From: Synergistaceae bacterium
GTDB taxonomy: Bacteria; Synergistota; Synergistia; Synergistales; Synergistaceae
Assembly: GCA_012727545.1 (NCBI GenBank)
Contig: JAAYHA010000067.1
Location: 1-8,975, forward strand
DNA length: 8,975 bases
Direction: 5' to 3'
Shown: positions 1-6,355 of the stretch, in pieces
Position numbering within the stretch: position 1 is the stretch's first letter
Layout of the letters: every line of letters begins with the position of its first letter
The notes under the pieces: generated by a model
What the model saw: the letters and a program-made list of their open reading frames with translations, nothing else
The model's database searches: none
Told to the model about the DNA's origin: nothing
Position numbers and translations under genes: made by a program

Positions 1-830
1 AATTGCTGCAGGGCTTCGCATTGTATCATAATCAGGTTTTTGCCCCCGGCAGGCGAAGCATAGTTATTCTTGCTCCTTCTGTTGAACCATCCGCGCAGTT
101 CATCTATCTTCTGCTGCGGAACGTGATCCGGTTCAAATGCTTTGAGCGTCAGGGAGATCACATCCCCCCAGTGGAAAGAGGCTGTGCTGACCCAGGCGCA
201 GACTGAAAGTCTGTCATACATGGCGCTCATTATGTTCGGCCTCTGGGCCCTGAGCCTGTACCCCGCGACTATCTGCACAAAGATCGCAAAAAAGAGTATC
301 AGAAGCGAGATCCCTATCCTTTTGACAGTGATATTTTCGAAGCATAAATTTATGCGTTCTTTTTTTAGCAGCCAGAACATTATCGGGATGTCGGCAAAAA
401 TCAGCACATCCCATAATTTAAGCAGTGACCATATAGATTTTGCGATCAGGCCGGTCTGTGGAAGAAGGAGTACATCGTGAAATATAAAAATGTCTGAGTA
501 ATATCTGATAAAGAGAATATCTGTTAGGACAAGTACCGAAAAAAGCACGTTGACTGTCAAAAGGGCTCTGCCCCTGTATTTAGCCGGGACAAGGGAAACG
601 GGTATAATTACAGAAAGGATCGCTCCCAGCGAAGGGACTGCAACAGCAAGTGCCCGGAGCGTGTGCCTCACCGGATGGATCTTCATAGTACCAAAAGAAG
701 GCCAGTTGAGGACATCTGCTATCATGTAATCGACAACAAAAAATTTGATCCAGACCAACAGTGTCATAAGGATCAATATCCTCAGTTCTTTTTCACGGCA
801 TTCCATTTCTTTTACCGGCAGGATCCGCAT
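1..830 (-). CDS. LTA synthase-family membrane sulfatase-fold protein, second paralogue (C-terminus beyond left edge)
   Basis: The reading frame is open from ATG at 830-828 to the window edge, giving 276 visible residues. Seen: a short basic/acidic N-terminus, then about five hydrophobic segments near residues 17-37, 58-82, 89-108, 130-155 and 171-190. A linker follows, and from about residue 263 comes the first strand of the catalytic domain (GKNLIMIQCEALQQ). Its Glu272 matches the metal-binding Glu of LTA synthases (Glu255 in S. aureus LtaS). The sequence clearly resembles the gene just upstream: both have TD-x-L-x-x-RYYSD-x-F-x-F after TM3, a FADIP motif in TM4, and the same catalytic start. 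The start is fixed because an in-frame TGA lies at 848-846 and no other ATG, GTG or TTG intervenes. The gap to the upstream stop is only 4 nt, so coupled translation is likely. The nucleophile and the Asp-His metal site lie outside the window, so activity and substrate (glycerol-phosphate or otherwise) cannot be judged. Confidence 0.88.
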   Translation of the reverse strand, partial: MRILPVKEMECREKELRILILMTLLVWIKFFVVDYMIADVLNWPSFGTMKIHPVRHTLRALAVAVPSLGAILSVIIPVSLVPAKYRGRALLTVNVLFSVLVLTDILFIRYYSDIFIFHDVLLLPQTGLIAKSIWSLLKLWDVLIFADIPIMFWLLKKERINLCFENITVKRIGISLLILFFAIFVQIVAGYRLRAQRPNIMSAMYDRLSVCAWVSTASFHWGDVISLTLKAFEPDHVPQQKIDELRGWFNRRSKNNYASPAGGKNLIMIQCEALQQ

Positions 831-834
831 TTTT

Positions 835-2739
835 TCAATCTTCCCTCACAAGAAAAGGAACCAAATCATGTTCAAGTATTAAGTCGTTGTAACTGAGACG
901 CTTCTTAACTTCTTCAGACATTGGAGCATATTTTTCGTAATCAAGAACTTTGCCCTCAGGCATCTCTCTTGCACTTCTTGATAAGGGCTCTACAAGGACA
1001 TTGCCTGTAATGAATGAACCGTTTCTGAATATTACCGGCTCACTTCTGTCATTTTCAAAAAGGTTCGTTCCAAATCCTGTCCTGAATTCAAAATCCATAA
1101 GATATGCAAAAGTATCGGGCAGGTCTATGAGTCCTGCGGGCCCCTTAATTTCTTCCTGTAAAGCCTGGTGGCCCGGGATCTTTATCGCGAGAGGTATACG
1201 CTGCAAATATTTCCATTCCCAATCATTTTTGAGATTCCTGCCAAGAAGTTTTTCAAGGCTCGACCTGTCCCAGGCCGGGATAGCCGTGTGATCCCCATAC
1301 AATGCTATAACAGAGCTGTCCAAAAGTCCATTTTTTCTCAGCCCTTCTATAAAACTTCCGAACTTGTCATCAAAATATTTCATCGACGTTAGATAGTTGC
1401 CCATCAGAGTCCCTTCAAAGGGTGACGTGTTAAGTTCGGTCTCTTTGAAAATTCCGTCGAAGTTATATGGGTAGTGGCTCGTTAAGGTAATAAGAAAGGC
1501 ATAAAAAGGTTTTTGTGTATTATCAAGTATACTGATGCTTTGTCTGAAGAAGCTTGCATCGCTTAACCCCATCCCGATGTTTTCATCGACCACGAAGTCC
1601 TTTTTACTTATAAAACGGCTGAAGCCCATCGAAGGGTACATCCTGTGCCTGTTCCAGAATCCCGGCCTGTCACCGTGAAGTGCCAGCGAAACGTATCCTT
1701 TGTCTTCCAGTACCTTTGGCAGAGCCTTATATCGGTTCCCTGCGAACCTCGTATATGCAACTCCCGATGCAGACGGGTAGAGTCCGGTATTAACTATGAA
1801 TTCGGCGTCGGAACTGTTTCCGGAAGCTGTCTGGCTGTAAATGCCGCTGAAATATGCTGATCCCCTTACGAACCTGTTGAGGTTCGGGGTCACTTCTGTT
1901 CCGTTTATCCTCAGGTCTACAATAAACTGCTGAAGGGATTCGACCTGGATCACGATCAGGTTTTTGCCTTTAGCAAAACCCTGAAGATGATCCGGGGCTC
2001 TGCCTGACTTCTTCTCTTTAAAAAAGTTTTTCACTTCGGATATCTGCACATCAGAGATCTTTTCCTTAAAAAAGGTATGGCCTGCGGCGTTTTTAGCATC
2101 GGCAAGATGGTATGTCAGCGCTCCTATATTGTTGCAGACAGCAGTTCTGTCCCACATAGAGCTCAGTACCCCGGGCACTTTTTTCTCGTAAGACCAGAAC
2201 CTGTACACCACAGGAATAACTCCGACAACGATCAGCAAAAGCGAGGCAAAAAAGCGAATGGCTCCAATTTTTTTAAAGAAGGGGACTGACCTGAATTTTC
2301 GTGAGATGTATATAAAAAAAATAAATAGCGGAATATCCGCAAAATAAAGGAAGTCAAAGGGATGTATGAGCGCGGTCACAGAATCTGCGATCTCTCCGAC
2401 CTGAGCGGAAAGACCAATGTTCATGAAGGTGAACATATCTGAGTAGTAACGCAGGTGCAGCAGATCTGTTACTGCAAGCAGCGAGATCAGAAAATCAACA
2501 GTAAGGGCAGAAAATGCTCTGACCTTTCTCCAGAATAGAGAGACCGCCACAGTGAGACAAAGGACTATGCCTGCAGAGGAGGCAACAGAGGCGGGATTTC
2601 TTGTGGCATGGCTGGAGACTTCAAGCTCAAGGAAGTAAAATTTCGTTAAAATAACGGCAAACAAAAGTAGAAAAAAAATCAGTTCCCTGCGGTCGTTATC
2701 TTTTTTTGCATAATAAGGCCTGTGTCCTGAGAACCCCAT
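835..2739 (-). CDS. LTA synthase / phosphoglycerol transferase family protein
   Basis: A 634-residue membrane enzyme. Seen: five hydrophobic segments at about residues 19-38, 50-70, 75-95, 125-146 and 158-180, then an alkaline-phosphatase-fold domain from about 257. Active-site landmarks match S. aureus LtaS: Glu267 (IQVES) for metal Glu255; Phe361-Trp362-x-Arg364 for the 353/354/356 cluster; His422 (SHYPY) for His416; Asp483-His484 (YGDH) for the 475/476 metal pair. The nucleophile position in GNSSDAEF is Ser309 where LtaS has Thr300. Known of the family: members transfer glycerol-1-phosphate from phosphatidylglycerol to lipoteichoic acid or to periplasmic glucans, on the outer face of the cytoplasmic membrane. 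Which acceptor is used here is unknown. A GTG at 2841 would add 34 residues but would overlap malQ by 83 nt. I prefer ATG 2739, which follows AGAGGAG and lies 19 nt after the malQ stop. It is the third gene of the operon and is followed by a paralogue. Confidence 0.9.
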   Translation of the reverse strand: MGFSGHRPYYAKKDNDRRELIFFLLLFAVILTKFYFLELEVSSHATRNPASVASSAGIVLCLTVAVSLFWRKVRAFSALTVDFLISLLAVTDLLHLRYYSDMFTFMNIGLSAQVGEIADSVTALIHPFDFLYFADIPLFIFFIYISRKFRSVPFFKKIGAIRFFASLLLIVVGVIPVVYRFWSYEKKVPGVLSSMWDRTAVCNNIGALTYHLADAKNAAGHTFFKEKISDVQISEVKNFFKEKKSGRAPDHLQGFAKGKNLIVIQVESLQQFIVDLRINGTEVTPNLNRFVRGSAYFSGIYSQTASGNSSDAEFIVNTGLYPSASGVAYTRFAGNRYKALPKVLEDKGYVSLALHGDRPGFWNRHRMYPSMGFSRFISKKDFVVDENIGMGLSDASFFRQSISILDNTQKPFYAFLITLTSHYPYNFDGIFKETELNTSPFEGTLMGNYLTSMKYFDDKFGSFIEGLRKNGLLDSSVIALYGDHTAIPAWDRSSLEKLLGRNLKNDWEWKYLQRIPLAIKIPGHQALQEEIKGPAGLIDLPDTFAYLMDFEFRTGFGTNLFENDRSEPVIFRNGSFITGNVLVEPLSRSAREMPEGKVLDYEKYAPMSEEVKKRLSYNDLILEHDLVPFLVRED

Positions 2740-2750
2740 ATCGAAAAAAA

Positions 2751-2757
2751 CTCCTCT
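2751..2757 (-). promoter_or_regulatory. Ribosome binding site of the complete LTA synthase-family gene
   Basis: AGAGGAG lies directly after the malQ stop codon (2761-2759), with an 11-nt spacer to ATG 2739. It decides the start against the upstream GTG at 2841, which has no good Shine-Dalgarno sequence and lies inside malQ. The spacer is slightly long and T-rich. Confidence 0.6.
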
Positions 2758-2758
2758 G

Positions 2759-4306
2759 CTATCTTCCAAAAAGGGAATTGAGCCATTTATAGCGTACCTT
2801 AATATGCGAATCAGCCCGATCCAACGCTTCAAGGTCTGCACCGCTCATCCGCCATAGCCAGTTGCCTTCACTGACTCCCGGCACGTTCATCCGGCAGTCG
2901 GAGCCAAGTCCAAGTATATCCTGCATCGGGATTATCGCAAGCTTCGATGTTGATGAAAGGGCCATCACATTAAAAACTTCAGAAACATTCTCTTTGCTGA
3001 TCTCGCGCCCTGTATACTCTGCGACCAAAGATCTTGAACTCTCATCCGATTCGCGCTCCCACCATCCCCTGACGGTGTTGTTGTCATGTGTGCCTGTATA
3101 AACGACAGATCCGGGAACGTGGTTATGTGGTGCATAAGGGTTGGAGCCAACTTCTCCGTCAAAGGCAAACAGCAGGACTTTCATTCCGGGAAGTCCAAAA
3201 TCAGCCATAAGTTCCCTGACATCGTCTGTAATTATGCCAAGGTCCTCTGCAATGAGGGGCAATTCATCCGTTCCGTCCTTCCTGATACTTTGGGACAGGG
3301 CTTCAAGGAGTTCTCTTCCCGGGGTCTCGGTCCACTCTCCGTTTACAGCCGTTTCTTCTTCTGCCGGCACTGCCCAACACGCAGAGAAACCCCTGAAATG
3401 ATCTATCCTTACAAGATCGAAGTCTTCCAGCGCCTTTCTGAATCTGGCTGTCCACCAGCTGAAGCCGTCCCCTCGCATGGTCTCCCAGTTATAAAGAGGG
3501 TTTCCCCATCTCTGTCCGCTCGAGCTGAAGTAGTCAGGGGGGACTCCCGCCACTTTATTCGGCGCACCCTCAGGATCAAGGTCAAAATATTCCTGATTCG
3601 ACCATACATCCGAACTGTCAAAAGCGACAAACATGGGGATATCCCCCATCAATCTGATATCCCTCTCCTTACAGTATCTGTGAAAAGCCTTCCACTGCCT
3701 GTCAAAAATGAACTGTTCGAAGCAAATCAGCTCAATTTCCTCGTTTTTATCTTTTTGTGAAGAGTAGGACTCAAGTGTCTCTTTATCTCTGTTTGCAAAT
3801 GCTTTCGGCCATCTGTTCCATGAGATGTCTTCAAAATCTTTTTTCAGCACTGTGAAAAGGGCATAGTCTCTGAGCCAGTACCCCTCTTTCTCAACAAAAC
3901 GGCGGTAGACCTCAGATAAAGTGCCATATCTGCCCGGCTCATTCTTAAAACGCAGCCAGGAAAGCTTTATCAAATTCTTCAGGGTTTCGGTCGAATGACC
4001 GTAGTCGGCAATACACTCCGGACCGCCGCAATGATATTTTTCTACATCTTCCATGTCCAAAAAGCCATCTTCAGCCAGCTTCTCCGGGCTTACAAGGATG
4101 TGGCTGCCTGCGAAAGCAGACCGGCTGCTGTAAGGAGAATAAAAGGAAGAAGCATCTACCGGCGAAGTCGGAAGGATCTGCCATACTTTAAATCCTGAAT
4201 CATTGAGAAAATCTGCAAAACGCTCGGCGCTGCTTCCAAGTCCTCCTGAACCAAAAGGTCCCGGTAAGGAGGATAAATGCATCAAAACTCCGCTTCTTCT
4301 ATCCAA
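2759..4306 (-). CDS. malQ: 4-alpha-glucanotransferase (amylomaltase, GH77)
   Basis: A 515-residue cytoplasmic GH77 enzyme, usual length for the compact bacterial type. It moves alpha-1,4-glucan segments between maltodextrins and releases glucose. Seen: the N-terminal family signature RSGVLMHLSSLPGP (residues 4-17), a substrate-loop region GVPPDYFSSSGQRWGNPLY (254-272), catalytic nucleophile Asp302 in VRIDHFRG, acid/base Glu354 in IAEDLG, the third carboxylate Asp408 in TGTHDNN, and the C-terminal PGVSEGNWLWR (476-486). All three catalytic acids are present, so it should be active. The start is TTG, chosen because the conserved first strand (RSGVLMH) begins just after it; ATG 4282 would cut that strand. 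It starts 5 nt after the glgB stop, where a G-rich stretch at the glgB end serves as ribosome site. The pairing with glgB suggests glycogen or maltodextrin metabolism; no synthase (glgA/glgC) or phosphorylase is in view. Confidence 0.96.
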   Translation of the reverse strand: MDRRSGVLMHLSSLPGPFGSGGLGSSAERFADFLNDSGFKVWQILPTSPVDASSFYSPYSSRSAFAGSHILVSPEKLAEDGFLDMEDVEKYHCGGPECIADYGHSTETLKNLIKLSWLRFKNEPGRYGTLSEVYRRFVEKEGYWLRDYALFTVLKKDFEDISWNRWPKAFANRDKETLESYSSQKDKNEEIELICFEQFIFDRQWKAFHRYCKERDIRLMGDIPMFVAFDSSDVWSNQEYFDLDPEGAPNKVAGVPPDYFSSSGQRWGNPLYNWETMRGDGFSWWTARFRKALEDFDLVRIDHFRGFSACWAVPAEEETAVNGEWTETPGRELLEALSQSIRKDGTDELPLIAEDLGIITDDVRELMADFGLPGMKVLLFAFDGEVGSNPYAPHNHVPGSVVYTGTHDNNTVRGWWERESDESSRSLVAEYTGREISKENVSEVFNVMALSSTSKLAIIPMQDILGLGSDCRMNVPGVSEGNWLWRMSGADLEALDRADSHIKVRYKWLNSLFGR

Positions 4307-4309
4307 AAA

Positions 4310-4319
4310 CCCTACCCCC
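4310..4319 (-). promoter_or_regulatory. G-rich ribosome binding site for malQ, overlapping the glgB stop
   Basis: The glgB end reads CGGGGGTAGGG on the minus strand. The G run at 4319-4315 lies 8 nt from the malQ TTG start, and the site spans the glgB TAG stop (4314-4312). This places malQ initiation where glgB-translating ribosomes terminate, a classic coupling layout. The match to the consensus AGGAGG is only partial. Confidence 0.4.
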
Positions 4320-6264
4320 GGTTTTCCTTGATCTGCTTATCGGCATCTTCCGGCAAAAGGACCAGACAGGAAAGCGGCGGCAGGGTCGCCGCTATCGAGT
4401 ACTGGCGACCGTGGAACGATATCTTTTCTGCTTTTATTTCGCCCATATTTCCAATGTTTGATCCCCCGTACAGTGAAGAATCACTGTTCAAGGCTTCTCT
4501 CCATACAGTATCTCTTGGAACTCCTATCCTGTATCCGTTCCTTGCAACGGGGGTAAAGTTTCCAATAAAGATTGCTTCCATTCCGTTTTTTGCCCTTCGG
4601 AGAAACGAAACCACACTTGAGGACAAGTCACCGGAATCTATCCATTCAAAGCCTGCAGGATCATAGTCCTGTTCCCAAAGCTGCGGTGTTTTTTTGTAGA
4701 AATTATTTATATCTTTGAACCAGAGGAGCACTCCCTTGTGGAGATCGTCTTCCAAAACGTGCCAGTCAAGACTGATGTTGTGGTTCCATTCCCTCTCCTG
4801 ACCAAACTCGTCTCCCATAAAGAGGAGTTTTTTGCCGGGATGTCCCATCATCCAACCGAAAAGCAGCCTGAGGTTTGCGGCTTTCTGCCAACTGTCACCG
4901 GGCATTTTGCCCCACAGGGATCCCTTGCCGTAAACTACCTCGTCATGAGAAAGGGGCAGAACAAAGCTTTCGGAATATGCATACCACATTCCGAACGTAA
5001 GCTTGTTATGGTGATACTGCCTGAAGACAGGGTCTCTGGACATGTACTGCAGGATGTCGTTCATCCATCCCATGTTCCACTTGAACCCGAAGCCAAGGCC
5101 GCCAAGCCATGTAGGCCGGGAAACCATCGGCCAGGACGTAGATTCTTCTGCTGTAACCTGTACGTCCGGATATTCCATGTAAATCGTCTCGTTAAGTTTT
5201 TTAAGGAAATCAATAGCCTCTATATTCTCATTCCCACCGTATTGGTTGGGGATCCATTCTCCATCTTTCCTGGAATAATCAAGATAGAGCATTGAGGCGA
5301 CTGCATCCACGCGCAGGCCGTCAATATGATACATATCCAGCCAGAAGTGGGCGGATGAAAGAAGGAAGCTCCTTACCTCGTTCCTTCCGTAATTGAATAT
5401 GCAGCTTTTCCAGTCAGGGTGGAATCCCTTCCTGGGGTCTTCGTGTTCAAAAAGTGCAGTTCCGTCAAATTTGGCAAGTCCAAAAGCATCGGCGGGAAAA
5501 TGAGACGGTACCCAATCAAGTATTACTCCGACCCCGGCTTTGTGAAGCGCATCTATAAGCTTTCTGAAATCATCTGGCGAACCGTATCGTGCTGTAGGTG
5601 CAAAATAACCGGTAGTCTGGTATCCCCATGAACCATAAAAGGGATGTTCCATAACAGGCAGGAATTCAACATGTGTAAAGCCATTTTCAACAAGGTAGGG
5701 AGGCAGTTCCTCTGCTAGTCCGAGCCAGGATAGATATCCGTTTTCCTCTGTCCTTCTCCATGACCCTGCGTGGATCTCATAGATCGACTGCGGGGAAGAA
5801 AGGGAGTTTTTTTCTCCTCTTAACGACATCCATTCGCTGTCACTCCACTTGTACGATGACTCAGGGCAAATTTTTGAAGCTGTATCAGGGGGAGTTTCCC
5901 ATAAAAAGGCAAATGGATCGCCCTTGTCCAGTATTTCTCCTTTATCAGTCGTTATTGAATATTTGTAGGAAGACCGGTCTGGAACGTCTGCGACAAATCC
6001 CTCCCATATTCCCGATGAGTCCCATCTTGGTGCAAGTATGTGGCTTTCCCTGTTCCAGGCGTTGAAATCTCCCATGACGGAAACCTCAGCGGCGTTAGGA
6101 GCCCATACAGAGAAGAGGACTCCATTTTTTCCCTGGTGAGACATTCTGTGTGCGCCGAGAAAATTGTAAAGTCTGCAATGGCTTCCTTCACGAAAAAGAT
6201 AGATGTCTGTCTCTCCTGCAAGACTCAGGCCATGGATAACACTGCTCTCCATTTCTTTTTTCAA
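4312..6264 (-). CDS. glgB: 1,4-alpha-glucan (glycogen) branching enzyme
   Basis: A 650-residue GH13 enzyme that cuts alpha-1,4-glucan chains and rejoins the fragment by an alpha-1,6 bond, in the cytoplasm. Seen: a CBM48 module at about 47-125 (NGVLFSVWAPNAAEVSVMGD), the GH13 barrel from about 160 (YEIHAGSW), nucleophile Asp320 in GLRVDAVASML, acid/base Glu373 in TAEEST, stabilising Asp441 in LPLSHDEVVYGKGS, the GDEFGQEREWNH motif near 484, and a C-terminal beta domain to about 640. It lacks the extra N1 domain of E. coli GlgB (728 aa), so it is the short type. The start is uncertain among GTG 6273, TTG 6264 and ATG 6252. I chose TTG because AGGGGGG lies 8 nt upstream, whereas that same run abuts the GTG. 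It heads the four-gene operon, with its own promoter in the divergent gap to glcD. Confidence 0.96.
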   Translation of the reverse strand: MKKEMESSVIHGLSLAGETDIYLFREGSHCRLYNFLGAHRMSHQGKNGVLFSVWAPNAAEVSVMGDFNAWNRESHILAPRWDSSGIWEGFVADVPDRSSYKYSITTDKGEILDKGDPFAFLWETPPDTASKICPESSYKWSDSEWMSLRGEKNSLSSPQSIYEIHAGSWRRTEENGYLSWLGLAEELPPYLVENGFTHVEFLPVMEHPFYGSWGYQTTGYFAPTARYGSPDDFRKLIDALHKAGVGVILDWVPSHFPADAFGLAKFDGTALFEHEDPRKGFHPDWKSCIFNYGRNEVRSFLLSSAHFWLDMYHIDGLRVDAVASMLYLDYSRKDGEWIPNQYGGNENIEAIDFLKKLNETIYMEYPDVQVTAEESTSWPMVSRPTWLGGLGFGFKWNMGWMNDILQYMSRDPVFRQYHHNKLTFGMWYAYSESFVLPLSHDEVVYGKGSLWGKMPGDSWQKAANLRLLFGWMMGHPGKKLLFMGDEFGQEREWNHNISLDWHVLEDDLHKGVLLWFKDINNFYKKTPQLWEQDYDPAGFEWIDSGDLSSSVVSFLRRAKNGMEAIFIGNFTPVARNGYRIGVPRDTVWREALNSDSSLYGGSNIGNMGEIKAEKISFHGRQYSIAATLPPLSCLVLLPEDADKQIKENRG

Positions 6265-6288
6265 CAGACGCACCCCCCTGCCTATAAT
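6260..6288 (+). promoter_or_regulatory. Putative promoter of the glcD-type gene
   Basis: A perfect -10 TATAAT (6283-6288) sits 17 nt after a weak -35-like TTCAAC (6260-6265, about three of six matches). Transcription would start near 6295, about 60 nt before the ATG. The -35 region falls in the first codons of glgB, and the -10 is the mirror partner of the glgB -10. Only the -10 is convincing. Confidence 0.35.
6273..6279 (-). promoter_or_regulatory. Ribosome binding site of glgB
   Basis: AGGGGGG is followed by an 8-nt spacer to TTG 6264. The run overlaps the first base of the alternative GTG at 6273, which argues against GTG as the start because the spacing would be zero. Confidence 0.55.
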
Positions 6289-6300
6289 GATGTTATTATA
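6283..6300. repeat. Perfect inverted repeat joining the two divergent -10 boxes
   Basis: TATAAT, six bases (GATGTT), then ATTATA. The two 6-bp arms are exact reverse complements, and each is a consensus -10 for the opposite strand. It may simply be two -10 elements face to face, or an operator for a dimeric regulator; the sequence alone does not decide. Confidence 0.5.
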
Positions 6301-6325
6301 GCTGATAAGCTAGGTATCCTGACAA
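6295..6325 (-). promoter_or_regulatory. Putative sigma70-type promoter of the glgB operon
   Basis: On the minus strand a -35 box TTGTCA (6325-6320, one mismatch to TTGACA) is followed by a 19-nt spacer and a perfect -10 TATAAT (6300-6295). Transcription would begin near 6288, leaving a leader of about 24 nt that contains the glgB Shine-Dalgarno run. The spacer is longer than the ideal 17 nt, so strength may be modest or depend on an activator. Confidence 0.5.
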
Positions 6326-6343
6326 AGCTGAATTACGTGAGTC

Positions 6344-6349
6344 GGAGGT
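6344..6349 (+). promoter_or_regulatory. Ribosome binding site of the glcD-type gene
   Basis: GGAGGT is near consensus. It abuts the ATG at 6350 (no spacing) but lies 6 nt before the in-frame ATG at 6356. This makes 6356 the likely start and drops the first two residues of the longer reading. Confidence 0.65.
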
Positions 6350-6355
6350 ATGTTG

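Noticed and set aside
142..480. Plus-strand frame of 112 codons at the left end
   Set aside because: The minus strand here is the TM region and linker of the second LTA-synthase-like gene, which is open across the whole interval and similar to its neighbour.
2740..2841. 34-residue N-terminal extension of the complete LTA-synthase-like protein (GTG start at 2841)
   Set aside because: It would overlap malQ by 83 nt, lacks a good ribosome site, and adds no membrane segment. ATG 2739 has AGAGGAG and the normal operon spacing.
3086..3760. 224-codon plus-strand open frame antisense to malQ
   Set aside because: It lies wholly inside malQ, which has all GH77 catalytic motifs. The translation shows no recognisable domain, and the frame is explained as a shadow of malQ codon use.
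4738..5295. 185-codon plus-strand open frame antisense to glgB
   Set aside because: It is fully covered by the GH13 barrel of glgB, with no recognisable motif and no convincing ribosome site.
6273..6350. Longer start choices: GTG 6273 for glgB and ATG 6350 for glcD
   Set aside because: In both cases the ribosome binding run directly abuts the codon with no spacer, while a nearby in-frame start (TTG 6264, ATG 6356) has correct spacing. The differences are only three and two residues.
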